Assembly: GCA_017456765.1 (NCBI GenBank)
Contig: JAFTIR010000039.1
Span: 157,832 to 221,831, forward strand
Length of the DNA stretch: 64,000 nt
Direction of reading: 5' to 3'
DNA from: Clostridia bacterium
GTDB lineage: Bacteria > Bacillota > Clostridia > Oscillospirales > CAG-382
The notes beneath the pieces were generated by a model. The model did no database searches. It was not told the origin of the DNA and saw only the letters and a list, made by a program, of their open reading frames with translations. A program made the translations under genes and the position numbers. Positions 15,823 to 25,181 of the stretch are shown here, piece by piece; the stretch's first letter is position 1, and the number at the start of each line of letters is the position of its first letter.

Positions 15823-16521
15823 ATGTTTTGGTATAGTGCAGATTCATTGTGGACGTATATTGTATTTGTTATTCCATGTGCAATTTTTGCAATGTGGGCA
15901 TCGGCTAATGTAAGTTCTACTTTTAAGAAATACGCAAAGGTAATGTCAAAATCGGGATATACTGCAAACGATGTTGTAAGAAATATCCTTAACGCATATG
16001 GACTTAATCACATAAAAATTGAACACATTGCCGGGGATTTAACCGACCACTATGACCCTAAGGCTAATGTAATAAGACTTTCTGATACGGTTGACGGCTC
16101 AACGAGTGCTGCGGCAATAGGTGTTGCGGCGCATGAAGCAGGCCATGCTGTTCAGCATGCTGTGGGATACATTCCCATAAAGATAAGAATGGCAATAATT
16201 CCTGTATGCAATCTTGGCTCAAATCTTGCAATGCCGCTTGTTATTATGGGCTTTGCTTTCAGCTTCTATCCCCTTTGTTATCTTGGAATAATTGCATTTG
16301 CAGTAGCAACTGTTTTTCAGCTTGTAACACTTCCCGTTGAATTCAATGCTTCTGCAAGGGCGCTTGCGATTCTGAAGAATGCGAATATGCCCGAAGAAGA
16401 TATAAATGCCTCAAAAAAGGTGCTGACGGCAGCGGCACTCACATATGTTGCCGCTCTTGCCACCGCTCTTGCAAACCTTTTGAGACTTATTGTTATCGTA
16501 AACGGAAGAGACAGAGACTAA
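15823..16521 (+). CDS. YugP-type membrane zinc metallopeptidase
   Basis: 232 aa, ATG behind AAAGGAG. An N-terminal membrane segment is followed by the zincin motif HEAGH (in AAHEAGHAVQH, about residues 104-108) and two or three further hydrophobic segments (130-180 and 200-225). It belongs to the PF04298-like family of neutral zinc metallopeptidases, integral membrane proteins of unknown substrate. It lies between fmt and rsmB, where Bacillus has no gene, but this position is plausible for Clostridia; the gap to rsmB is only three bases, so it is co-translated. Confidence 0.88.
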   Translation: MFWYSADSLWTYIVFVIPCAIFAMWASANVSSTFKKYAKVMSKSGYTANDVVRNILNAYGLNHIKIEHIAGDLTDHYDPKANVIRLSDTVDGSTSAAAIGVAAHEAGHAVQHAVGYIPIKIRMAIIPVCNLGSNLAMPLVIMGFAFSFYPLCYLGIIAFAVATVFQLVTLPVEFNASARALAILKNANMPEEDINASKKVLTAAALTYVAALATALANLLRLIVIVNGRDRD

Positions 16522-16524
16522 AAA

Positions 16525-17850
16525 ATGCAGGAAATAACACCAAGAAAAGCGGCGGTGCTGTCGCTTAATTCAGCAATTAAAAACGGAAAATATGTAAATC
16601 TCGAGCTTGATGCGGCAATAAAAAAGTATGGCTTTGAGGACAAGGATAAGGCATTTTTCACAAGACTTTTCTATGGAACGGTTGAAAGAAAAATTACTCT
16701 TGATTACATTATAAGGCGTCTTTCGAGTGTTAAGTTTGAAAAAATTGAGCCGCTTGTTCTCTGTATTCTCGAAACGGGACTTTATCAGGTGTTTTTCATG
16801 GATAAGGTGCCGGATTCTGCGGCGTGTAATGAGTCGACGGAGCTTGTTAAGACTACCTGTCCAAAAGCATATGCGGGTTATGTGAACGGAATCATGAGAA
16901 GCGCCGTAAGGGAGAAAAAGGAAATCTTAGATGAGATAGCACATCTTACAGGTTCATTTGGTCTCAGTATAAAATACAGTGTTCCGGAGTGGCTTTGCAA
17001 AATGTGGCAGAAAGACTATGGCGAGAGCCGCGAGATTGTAAAGGCTCTCAGCCGTGTAAAGGTCGGCGTTGCTCTCAGAGTAAATACACTGAAAATCAGT
17101 GCCGTGGAACTTCTTTCACACTTACCGCAGGAGCTTGAGGCAAAGTGCGTAGGAAAGACAAGTATTGTTATTCCCCGTTCGTGTATTGTGACAGAGCTTT
17201 ACGGATATGATGATGGACTGTTTTTTGTTCAGGACCCCGCCTCGACTATTGTTTCTTCGCTTGTCAATAAAAAAAGCGTCGGAAAAGAAAAGCCTTTTAT
17301 TGTGGACACCTGCTCGTGTCCCGGGGGGAAAAGCTTTTCCATGGCAATAAATCTTGAGAATACGGCAGAAATTCATTCCATGGATTTGCACGAAAACAGG
17401 CTGAGACTTGTAAGAAGCGGAGCAGAACGCCTTGGAATTACTTGTATAGAAACCCATGAGTGTGACGGCAGAAAGCCGATTAAAGAGTATTTCGGTAAGG
17501 CTGATGTTGTCCTTTGTGATGTACCTTGCTCGGGACTTGGTGTTATTGCAAAAAAACCAGATATAAGATATAAAACATACGGTGAAATAGAGAAGCTTCC
17601 CGAAGTGCAGTATGATATTCTTAATGCTTCAAAGAACTACTTAAAGGATGACGGCTTTATACTTTACTCAACCTGTACCCTGAGAAAAGCCGAAAATGAA
17701 GATGTGGTACAGAAATTTTTGGATAATAATAAAGATTTTGAACTTTGTCCGACGGGAATTTTCGAAGACGAAACTGGAATGGTGACATTTCTTCCCCATA
17801 AAACTGGAACAGACGGCTTTTTTGCGGCAAAGCTCAAAAAGAAAAAGTGA
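16525..17850 (+). CDS. rsmB: 16S rRNA (cytosine-967-C5)-methyltransferase
   Basis: 441 aa. The N-terminal third is the NusB-like RNA-binding domain (about 1-140). The C-terminal SAM domain has the cofactor loop DTCSCPGGKSFSM (family norm D-x-x-A-A-P-G-G-K, about 257-269) and both cysteines of the mechanism: CDVPCSGLG (motif IV, P-C) and STCTL (motif VI, T-C). Methylates C967 of 16S rRNA. Lies between yugP-like and rlmN as in the conserved operon. Confidence 0.95.
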   Translation: MQEITPRKAAVLSLNSAIKNGKYVNLELDAAIKKYGFEDKDKAFFTRLFYGTVERKITLDYIIRRLSSVKFEKIEPLVLCILETGLYQVFFMDKVPDSAACNESTELVKTTCPKAYAGYVNGIMRSAVREKKEILDEIAHLTGSFGLSIKYSVPEWLCKMWQKDYGESREIVKALSRVKVGVALRVNTLKISAVELLSHLPQELEAKCVGKTSIVIPRSCIVTELYGYDDGLFFVQDPASTIVSSLVNKKSVGKEKPFIVDTCSCPGGKSFSMAINLENTAEIHSMDLHENRLRLVRSGAERLGITCIETHECDGRKPIKEYFGKADVVLCDVPCSGLGVIAKKPDIRYKTYGEIEKLPEVQYDILNASKNYLKDDGFILYSTCTLRKAENEDVVQKFLDNNKDFELCPTGIFEDETGMVTFLPHKTGTDGFFAAKLKKKK

Positions 17851-17859
17851 GATATAATT

Positions 17860-18909
17860 TTGGAAAGAATTGATTTGGCAAGCCTTAATTTGCAGGAACT
17901 CGGCGAAAAGCTCTCCGAGATTTCCGAAGAAGCGGGCGTAAAGATTGAAAAATTCAGAGGTAAGCAGATTTACGGATGGCTTGTAAAGGGTGTATACAGC
18001 TTTGACGAAATGCTCAATGTTCCCAAAAACATTAAAAATGTACTTGAGGAATATTGCCTGATTACTTTGCCTTTGGTTGAAAAAAAACTTGTGTCAAAGC
18101 TTGACGGTACCGTAAAGTATCTTTTCAGGCTTCATGATGGTGAGTTTATTGAAAGTGTGTTCATGAGATATGAGCATGGCAATACTCTCTGCGTTTCGAC
18201 TCAGGTCGGTTGCCGCATGGGCTGCTCCTTCTGTGCTTCAACTCTTACGGGACTTACAAGAAACCTTTATCCTTCGGAGATTCTCGGTCAGGTGGTTGCG
18301 GCGCAAAAGGATATGGGAGAAAAGGTGTCCAACATAGTTATGATGGGCATAGGTGAGCCGCTTGACAATTACGATAATGTAATGAAGTTTTTAGAGCTTG
18401 TCAATGACCCTGAGGGCTTAAATATCGGTCATAGGCATATTTCTCTTTCAACCTGCGGCCTTTGTGATAAAATAAGGCTCCTTGCAGATGAGAAAAAGCA
18501 GATAACCCTCTCGCTCTCTCTTCACGCGAGCGATGCCGAAACAAGAAAAAAACTTATGCCCGTGGCAAAAAAATATGACCTTGATGAGCTTATAGAGTCC
18601 TGCAGATACTACATAGAAAAAACAGGACGAAGAATTTCCTTTGAATATGCCATGATAGCCGGAGAGAACGACTCGCATGCCCATGCCGAAAGACTTGCAA
18701 AGCTGCTTTCGGGAATGATTTGTCATGTGAATCTCATACCGCTTAATGATGTCAAAGAAAGGGCTTACACAAAAAGCTCAAAGCGTGCAATAGAAGATTT
18801 TGTTAAAATACTTGAAAAGAATCACATAACGGCAACTGTCAGACGCCGCCTCGGAAGCGACATAAATGCTTCCTGCGGTCAGCTTCGTGCCGAGAGTGAA
18901 AAGAAATAG
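17860..18909 (+). CDS. rlmN: Dual-specificity rRNA/tRNA adenosine-C2 methyltransferase
   Basis: 349 aa from a TTG at 17860, nine bases after rsmB. The radical-SAM cluster motif C-x3-C-x2-C appears as GCRMGCSFCAS (about 118-126). The cysteine near the C-terminus in NASCGQLR and the one in the middle are the catalytic pair. RlmN makes 2-methyladenosine at A2503 of 23S rRNA and A37 of some tRNAs. No strong Shine-Dalgarno is seen before the TTG, so coupling to rsmB is likely. Confidence 0.96.
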   Translation: MERIDLASLNLQELGEKLSEISEEAGVKIEKFRGKQIYGWLVKGVYSFDEMLNVPKNIKNVLEEYCLITLPLVEKKLVSKLDGTVKYLFRLHDGEFIESVFMRYEHGNTLCVSTQVGCRMGCSFCASTLTGLTRNLYPSEILGQVVAAQKDMGEKVSNIVMMGIGEPLDNYDNVMKFLELVNDPEGLNIGHRHISLSTCGLCDKIRLLADEKKQITLSLSLHASDAETRKKLMPVAKKYDLDELIESCRYYIEKTGRRISFEYAMIAGENDSHAHAERLAKLLSGMICHVNLIPLNDVKERAYTKSSKRAIEDFVKILEKNHITATVRRRLGSDINASCGQLRAESEKK

Positions 18910-18942
18910 ATATAGTTTTTCCCTGTATGGGAGTGATGTCAA

Positions 18943-19680
18943 ATGGGAATTAACTACTTTGGAAAAACAGACATAGGTCTTAAGCGTTCAACCAATCAGG
19001 ATTACTTTGCACTAAAGCCTTTTGAAAACGGACTTGTGCTTATGATTGTGTGTGACGGAATGGGTGGCGCAAACGGCGGAAGCGAGGCAAGCTCGCTTGC
19101 GGCACAAATCTTTGCCGAATATGCCGAGAAACATCTTAATGTAAAGAATAAAAATCAATATCTGAGTGTGCTTGAAGGCGCACTTTCAGAGGCTAACAAA
19201 GCCGTATGCAAAAAAGCAAAGAGTGAAAAGGCGCTTGAGGGTATGGGTACAACACTTGTGTGTGCTTTGTATGACGGTGAGAGTTACTATTGCATATGGG
19301 TGGGAGATAGCAGAATATATGCTTTGACCAAGGAAGGTCTTTGCCAGTTGTCCCATGACCATTCTTTTGTGCAGACACTTGTTGACAGCGGAAGTATATC
19401 GAAAGAAGAAGCAAGAAGTCATCCCAACCGCAACATTATCACAAAAGCTGTGGGAATTGAAGATGGGATTTCACCTGATGTGTGCAAAATCTCGGCAGAA
19501 AACCTTGAAGGTGTAATGCTTTGCTCTGACGGTCTTTGCGGATATGTGCAGGAGTGCGAAATAATAAAAGTTTTAAGAGATGAGAAAGATGCTGAAAAAT
19601 GCTGTGAAACGCTTGTAAATATTGCGAATGATGCAGGCGGAACAGATAACATAACAGTTGTAATTCATAAGAAACAGTAA
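18943..19680 (+). CDS. prpC: PP2C-type Ser/Thr protein phosphatase
   Basis: 245 aa, ATG with GGGAGTGAT upstream. PP2C metal motifs are all present: KRSTNQD near residue 13-19, CDGMGGANGG (about 38-47), WVGDSRIYAL (about 121-130) and GGTDNITVV near the C-terminus. It removes phosphate from targets of the partner kinase PrkC, 19 bases downstream. The pair controls cell wall and spore germination responses in Firmicutes. Confidence 0.96.
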   Translation: MGINYFGKTDIGLKRSTNQDYFALKPFENGLVLMIVCDGMGGANGGSEASSLAAQIFAEYAEKHLNVKNKNQYLSVLEGALSEANKAVCKKAKSEKALEGMGTTLVCALYDGESYYCIWVGDSRIYALTKEGLCQLSHDHSFVQTLVDSGSISKEEARSHPNRNIITKAVGIEDGISPDVCKISAENLEGVMLCSDGLCGYVQECEIIKVLRDEKDAEKCCETLVNIANDAGGTDNITVVIHKKQ

Positions 19681-19699
19681 CAGTTCTGAAAGGATTCTA

Positions 19700-22006
19700 A
19701 TGATGGATAACTCTTTTGAAAAGCTTATAAACAGAATACTTGACGGAAGATATAAAATAGAAAACGTTGTGGGTATCGGAGGCATGGCATATGTTCTTAA
19801 GGCGATTGACTTGAAGGACGATAACAAACCTGTTGCCATAAAGATACTTAATGAGGAGTTCAACGGAGACGAAAATGCGGTAAAACGCTTTGTAAATGAA
19901 TCGGAAGCCGTAAGAATGGTTGATTCTCCTTATATTGTCAAGATTCATGACATTGCAATTTCCGAAAGTCTTAAATATATTGTAATGGAATTTATTGATG
20001 GTATTACACTCAAGGACTATATTGATAAGGTGGGTGCGCTTGGCTGGAAAGAAGCGGTACACTATGTAAGACAGATATTGAAGGCGCTTTCCCATGCACA
20101 CGAAAAGGGTATAATCCACCGCGATATAAAACCGCAGAATGTAATGCTTTTGCGCGACGGCAAGGTTAAGGTTACAGACTTTGGTATTGCAAAAACACCA
20201 ACCTCGGAGCCTCTTACCATGACGGATAAGGCAATAGGAACGGTGAATTATATAAGTCCCGAGCAGGCAAGCGGCGGAAAGGTCGATGAAAAGAGCGATC
20301 TTTATTCTGTAGGTGTTATGCTGTATGAGATGCTTACAGGCACACTTCCTTTCAAGGCAGACAGCCCTGTTGCCGTTGCAATGATGCAGGTCTCGGAAGA
20401 GCCTGTACAGCCCCGTGAAATCAACCCCCAGATACCTGTGGGACTTGAACAGATTGTTCTGAAATCCATGAATAAAGCACCGGAGGAAAGATTTAGCTGT
20501 GCTTCAGCCATGGAGAAATCACTTGAATATTTCACAAAAAATCCGGCGGTTGTGTTTACGGGAGTTCCGTCTACAGTAGGAGGTAATTCTGCGGGGACAC
20601 TTGCAAATAAGCATCCGAAAGATGATAACGACAGTGACGAGACCGGCGAAAGAAAATCTATGTTCCCGATAATCCTTGGCGTTACTGCGGCATTTATTGC
20701 CGTTTGCATTGCTGTTGGAATTGCACTTCTTGTGTCTGCCGGTGTGACTTGGAGTGACGGATTTGCAGGGGCTATAGACAAAATATTCAATGTTGAAGAG
20801 AATAATAGTGATAAAAACTATGTTCCTCTTGAAAATTGCATTGGTCAGATGTATACTCAGGAGCTTAAATCGCAACTTGAAGCAAAAGGCTACAGAGTTG
20901 TAATCAAAGACTACGAGGACAGGAGCCAGCCAAACAATGTTATTATAAGACAGGACCCTGATCCTCAGGCAACTCCTGAAATCAAGAATCCTCTTCTCGG
21001 CTCAAGAAGAACTCTTACTCTGTATGTCAATAATATTCCCGGCTCATACATTAAGATGCCGGACTGTCTTGACATGAGCCTTGAAGATGCAAAGGCAATG
21101 ATTGTTGATGCTTTTGGCGGAGCGGTTAAAGCATCTGATATAAAAGAGACAGAAGTTTTCAGAGAAGGTACCAAGGGGAATGTATTTGAATGTCAGCCGT
21201 CTCCGGGAACTCCGATTGATATTGCAAATATACCTACAATTAAACTGTACATTTGTAAAGGTACTGAGCCTGAAGAGGTTACCATGCCGGACATTATCGG
21301 GCTTCCCAAGGATGAGGCGTTCTCAATTTTGACAGAAAACAAGATAACATCCTATACAGAAGAACGTGAGTATAGCGAAGGTGCCGCAAACATAGTGCTT
21401 AGAACAAGCATCAAAGAGGGAGAAACCTTCATGAACGATACAGAGGTTATTGTTTATGTAAGCGAAAAGAACAGAAATCAGGCTTTTACCATGCCTGATT
21501 GTATAGGCTCAAGCAAAAAGAATGCCGTCAGCAGAATTGCCGCACGCTTCAGATTATCAGAAGATGCTATCAAGGTTGTTGAAGAATATAATGATACTGT
21601 ATCAAAGGGAAAGGTCTATGCAACACTTCCTGTAGCTGATACATTGGTGACTGACCTGTCCGGTACAAGCTTTACTGTGTATGTAAGTAAGGGAAAACAG
21701 CCCGACGATGCAGAAATGCCGAATGTTGAGGGCAGAACTCTGAGTGAAGCCGGAATAATTCTTGACAATGCGGGATTCGGAAATATAAGCACCGAATATG
21801 TTGACAGCGAAGAAACACGTAATACCGTTTTGTATGCCAACTATTCCGTAGGTGCGATTCTCAGCGAGGACACAGAAATTGTATTGACAGTAAGCAACGG
21901 AACTCTTGCCGGGGATGACGATTCTGAAACGGAAGATAAAGAAGAGACTGAAAACGGTGCTTCCGAAGATATGGATGAACTGCTCGGCGTGCGTGAGAAT
22001 AATTGA
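19700..22006 (+). CDS. prkC: PASTA-domain Ser/Thr protein kinase
   Basis: 768 aa. Cytoplasmic kinase domain (about 15-275) with GIGGMAYVLKA (glycine loop), VAIK (ATP lysine), HRDIKPQN (catalytic loop) and DFG. A linker with charged residues leads to one membrane segment (about 315-340, FIAVCIAVGIALLVSAG). The extracellular part holds five PASTA repeats, each starting like PDCLDMSLEDA or PNVEGRTLSEA (about 375-750); Bacillus PrkC has three. PASTA domains bind muropeptides or lipid II, and the kinase phosphorylates many envelope and translation proteins. The acidic C-terminal tail is low complexity. First codon may be 19700 or 19703. Confidence 0.96.
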   Translation: MMDNSFEKLINRILDGRYKIENVVGIGGMAYVLKAIDLKDDNKPVAIKILNEEFNGDENAVKRFVNESEAVRMVDSPYIVKIHDIAISESLKYIVMEFIDGITLKDYIDKVGALGWKEAVHYVRQILKALSHAHEKGIIHRDIKPQNVMLLRDGKVKVTDFGIAKTPTSEPLTMTDKAIGTVNYISPEQASGGKVDEKSDLYSVGVMLYEMLTGTLPFKADSPVAVAMMQVSEEPVQPREINPQIPVGLEQIVLKSMNKAPEERFSCASAMEKSLEYFTKNPAVVFTGVPSTVGGNSAGTLANKHPKDDNDSDETGERKSMFPIILGVTAAFIAVCIAVGIALLVSAGVTWSDGFAGAIDKIFNVEENNSDKNYVPLENCIGQMYTQELKSQLEAKGYRVVIKDYEDRSQPNNVIIRQDPDPQATPEIKNPLLGSRRTLTLYVNNIPGSYIKMPDCLDMSLEDAKAMIVDAFGGAVKASDIKETEVFREGTKGNVFECQPSPGTPIDIANIPTIKLYICKGTEPEEVTMPDIIGLPKDEAFSILTENKITSYTEEREYSEGAANIVLRTSIKEGETFMNDTEVIVYVSEKNRNQAFTMPDCIGSSKKNAVSRIAARFRLSEDAIKVVEEYNDTVSKGKVYATLPVADTLVTDLSGTSFTVYVSKGKQPDDAEMPNVEGRTLSEAGIILDNAGFGNISTEYVDSEETRNTVLYANYSVGAILSEDTEIVLTVSNGTLAGDDDSETEDKEETENGASEDMDELLGVRENN

Positions 22007-22035
22007 TAAATAACAGAGAAAACGGAGAAAACACT

Positions 22036-22941
22036 TTGGAAAACATTTCCCACGAAGGAATTATCATCAAGAGCACAGGCGGACTTTATACTGTTGAAAA
22101 GGATGACGGTACAAGCGAGGAGTGCCGCGCAAAGGGTGCTTTCAGACATTCTAAAATAACACCGCTTGCAGGTGACAGGGTGACATTTGAATGTGCCGAT
22201 GGCAAGGAAGGCTTTATAACAAAAATCCGTGAAAGAAAAAACAGCCTCATACGTCCGGCTGTTGCCAACGTTGATTTATTGTGTGTGGTAATTGCCTCCA
22301 GAAATCCGGATCCTGATTTGTTTATCCTCGATAAGCTGTGCGCGGTGGCAAAAAATAATGGCATAGAAGTTCTGATTATAGTCAATAAAGATGACATCGG
22401 TGACAGTGAAGAAATCTTTGAAGTTTATGAAAAAGCAGGCTTTATGGTTGTTCCTATGTGTGCAACGGACCCCGATGGGTACGAAAAGAGCATTGAAACA
22501 ATACGAAACCTTGCAAGGAATAAAATCAGCTTTTTTACTGGTGCGTCAGGTGTCGGAAAATCAAGTGTTCTTAATGTGGTGTATCCGGAGCTTTGCCTCG
22601 AAACAGGAGAAATCAGTAAGAAAATACGGCGCGGAAAGCATACCACAAGGGTTACTACACTCTTTAAAATGGGTGAAGACACATACGTTGGGGATACCCC
22701 GGGATTTAGCAGCTTTGATGTTGTCGGTTTTTCCATGCTCGATTCAGAAGTCCTTTTGTCGTGCTTTCCCGATATTGAAAAGCATGCTCTTGACTGTAAA
22801 TATAAAAAGTGTACACATATTTGCGAGGACGGTTGCAATGTTATGAAGGCACTTGCGAATGGAGAAATATCTCCATCGAGGCATGAAAGCTATAAACAGC
22901 TGTTCAATGAACTAAAAGAAGTAAAACCATGGGACAATTAA
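22036..22941 (+). CDS. rsgA: Ribosome small-subunit GTPase RsgA
   Basis: 301 aa from the TTG at 22036, which has GGAG eight bases upstream; a TTG at 22003 in frame has no site. Circularly permuted GTPase: N-terminal OB fold (about 1-70), then NKDD (G4), then GASGVGKSS (P-loop, G1) and DTPGFSS (G3). The C-terminal zinc domain has CKYKKCTHICEDGC. RsgA helps late 30S assembly. In Bacillus it is followed by rpe and thiN, absent here. Last gene of the operon. Confidence 0.95.
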   Translation: MENISHEGIIIKSTGGLYTVEKDDGTSEECRAKGAFRHSKITPLAGDRVTFECADGKEGFITKIRERKNSLIRPAVANVDLLCVVIASRNPDPDLFILDKLCAVAKNNGIEVLIIVNKDDIGDSEEIFEVYEKAGFMVVPMCATDPDGYEKSIETIRNLARNKISFFTGASGVGKSSVLNVVYPELCLETGEISKKIRRGKHTTRVTTLFKMGEDTYVGDTPGFSSFDVVGFSMLDSEVLLSCFPDIEKHALDCKYKKCTHICEDGCNVMKALANGEISPSRHESYKQLFNELKEVKPWDN

Positions 22942-22983
22942 ATTAGGAATTAGGAATTAGGAATTAGAAATTAGGAATTTAGG
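22942..22983. repeat. Six tandem ATTAGGA heptamers
   Basis: Units at 22942-48, 49-55, 56-62, 63-69 (ATTAGAA), 70-76 and 77-83 (ATTTAGG). It begins right after the rsgA stop codon. The register is regular, so it probably arose by slippage. It is directly followed by a palindrome. Confidence 0.85.
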
Positions 22984-22984
22984 T

Positions 22985-22999
22985 ACGACCCGCGGTCGT
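22985..22999. repeat. Palindromic intergenic repeat, copy 1
   Basis: ACGACC at 22985-22990 and GGTCGT at 22994-22999 form an inverted repeat with a three-base loop, followed by C. A related copy at 36157-36176 has the same core GACGACC..GGTCGTC. The flanks TAGG and CTGTG/CCGAC are similar. Confidence 0.65.
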
Positions 23000-23027
23000 C
23001 TGTGAATAAACAACGGGAGAGAAGATA

Positions 23028-25112
23028 ATGGCTAAAAAAGCAGGAGAATATGGCAATCAGAGTATTTCATCATTAAAGGGACCCGACAAGGTAAGAAAAA
23101 GACCTGCGGTAATATTTGGCTCAGACGGTCTTGAGGGCTGTGAGCACTCCTTTTTTGAAATATTGTCAAATGCTATAGACGAAGCAAGAGAAGGCTATGG
23201 TAATCTTATAAATATAACCTGTAAAAAGGATAAAACCCTTATTGTCGAGGACTTCGGACGAGGAGTGCCTCTTGACTGGAACGAAAAGGAACAGAGATAT
23301 AACTGGGACCTCGTATATTGCGAGCTTTATGCGGGCGGTAAGTATGATAACGATGAGGGCGAGGCATACGAATACTCTCTCGGTCTTAACGGACTTGGTG
23401 CTTGCGCAACTCAGTGCAGCTCGGAGTTCATGAATGTAACAAGCTACACAAAGCAGGGCAAAAACTCAATTTCTTTTGCAAAAGGTCTTCCTATGTGTGA
23501 ACTGATAAAAGAAGACCCTGTGCGCAGAAGAACAGGTACGGTTGTTGAATGGAAGCCTGACCTTGAGGTGTTTACAGACATAAATATTCCACTTGAATAT
23601 TTTGAAGAAGTACTTAAAAAGCAGGCGATTGTAAATTCAGGACTTACTCTGGCTCTTGATTATGAGCATGAGGACGGTAAGCATACAAAGAAAGAGTATC
23701 TTTACAAAAACGGTATTGTCGATTATATAAATGAACTTATAAGTGTAGGGGATATTGTTCCGACGGCAGCAGAAACAGAAGAAGCTGACGGCGAAGAAGA
23801 GAACACAGAGGCAGAATCTGAAGAAAAGGATGCAGACACTTCAAGAACACTTGCTCTCTCAACCCCAGCATATTTCCAGACAGAACGCCAGGGACGTGAC
23901 AGAGAAGACAAACCCGAGTATAAACTTAAGGTTGAAACAGTATTCTGCTTTTCAAATGCCGTTAATAAGATAGAGTATTATCATAACTCCAGCTTTCTTG
24001 AACACGGAGGTTCTCCCGATAAGGCGGCAAAGAGTGCTTTTGTAAAGGCATTTGATACTTATCTTAAAAACAACAATAAGTATAATAAAAATGAAAGTAA
24101 AATTACTTTCGGAGATGTCGAGGATTGCCTTGTGCTTGTTGTAAATTCTCACTCCACAAGGACAAGCTACGAAAACCAGACCAAAAAGGCAATTACCAAT
24201 ACATTTATTACCGAGGCTATGACACAGTTTTTCCTTCATTCGCTTGAGGTTTTCTTCGCCGAGAATCCAAAGCAGGCGGAAAAGTGTGCACAGCAGGTGC
24301 TTGTAAATAAGAGAAGCAGAGAAAATGCCGAAAGCACGAGAGTAAATATCAAGAAAAAACTGTCGGCGAAGATTGATATTGTAAACAGAGTTGAAAAGTT
24401 TGCCGATTGCAGAAGCAAGAATGCAGATAAACGAGAACTCTTTATTGTAGAGGGCGACTCTGCAAAATCGTCCTGTATGCTGGCACGCGACCCCGATTTC
24501 CAGGCAATCATGCCTGTAAGAGGTAAAACTCTCAATTGCTTAAAGTCGGGATATGACAGAATTTTCAAGAGTGATATTATTGTAGACTTGCTTAAGGTTA
24601 TTGGCTGCGGCGTTGAAATGGGAAAGAGTAAGGCAGGAAAACTGAATGATTTTGACCCCGATTCTCTCAAATGGAGCAAAATTATCATCTGCACCGATGC
24701 CGACGAGGACGGTTACCAGATAAGGACATTGATTCTTACGATATTCTACCGTCTTCTTCCTACACTTATAAAGATGGGTAAGGTTTATATTGCAGAATCG
24801 CCCCTTTATGAAATCACATCAAAATCCGGCATAAGATTTGCCTATAATGAAGCTGAAAAGGCACAGATTTTAAAGGAAATTGAGGGAGAAAAGTACACTA
24901 TTCAGCGCTCAAAAGGTCTTGGTGAAAATGAACCCGATATGATGAACTTTACGACCATGAATCCGGCAAGCCGAAGACTTATAAGAGTCACTCCCGATGA
25001 TGAGCAGGCAACATATATCATGTTCAATACTCTTCTCGGTGACGACCTTGCGGCAAGAAAGGATTATATAGCAAAGTACGGCGCCGACTATATTGACCTT
25101 GCCGATATTTGA
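23028..25112 (+). CDS. Divergent type II topoisomerase B-subunit-like protein (no A subunit nearby)
   Basis: 694 aa. GHKL ATPase motifs: EILSNAIDEAREG (N box), DFGRGVP (G1) and GLNGLGAC (where gyrase has GLHGVGAS), then the transducer-like region with RTGTVVEW. An acidic insert (about 245-275, nearly all E, D, A) is inserted in the transducer domain. The TOPRIM part has EGDSAKSS (about 477-484) and CTDADEDGYQIR (about 554-565), and the tail has QRSKGLGENEPD and MNPASRRLIRV. It is shorter than GyrB of Gram-negatives and similar in size to ParE. No GyrA/ParC-like gene is next to it; the downstream gene is mnmE. Promoter not obvious; the ribosome binding site is GGGAGAGAAG. Confidence 0.85.
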   Translation: MAKKAGEYGNQSISSLKGPDKVRKRPAVIFGSDGLEGCEHSFFEILSNAIDEAREGYGNLINITCKKDKTLIVEDFGRGVPLDWNEKEQRYNWDLVYCELYAGGKYDNDEGEAYEYSLGLNGLGACATQCSSEFMNVTSYTKQGKNSISFAKGLPMCELIKEDPVRRRTGTVVEWKPDLEVFTDINIPLEYFEEVLKKQAIVNSGLTLALDYEHEDGKHTKKEYLYKNGIVDYINELISVGDIVPTAAETEEADGEEENTEAESEEKDADTSRTLALSTPAYFQTERQGRDREDKPEYKLKVETVFCFSNAVNKIEYYHNSSFLEHGGSPDKAAKSAFVKAFDTYLKNNNKYNKNESKITFGDVEDCLVLVVNSHSTRTSYENQTKKAITNTFITEAMTQFFLHSLEVFFAENPKQAEKCAQQVLVNKRSRENAESTRVNIKKKLSAKIDIVNRVEKFADCRSKNADKRELFIVEGDSAKSSCMLARDPDFQAIMPVRGKTLNCLKSGYDRIFKSDIIVDLLKVIGCGVEMGKSKAGKLNDFDPDSLKWSKIIICTDADEDGYQIRTLILTIFYRLLPTLIKMGKVYIAESPLYEITSKSGIRFAYNEAEKAQILKEIEGEKYTIQRSKGLGENEPDMMNFTTMNPASRRLIRVTPDDEQATYIMFNTLLGDDLAARKDYIAKYGADYIDLADI

Positions 25113-25181
25113 TGCGCTCATTTTGCCGCCTGACTCAGGGTGTCAAAATTTCTGCGAAAGAAAAGAAGGAGGAGAAAACCT

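Noticed and set aside
22942..22983. Regular short repeats considered as a CRISPR array
   Set aside because: Units are seven bases with no spacers and no cas genes nearby; they are simple tandem repeats.
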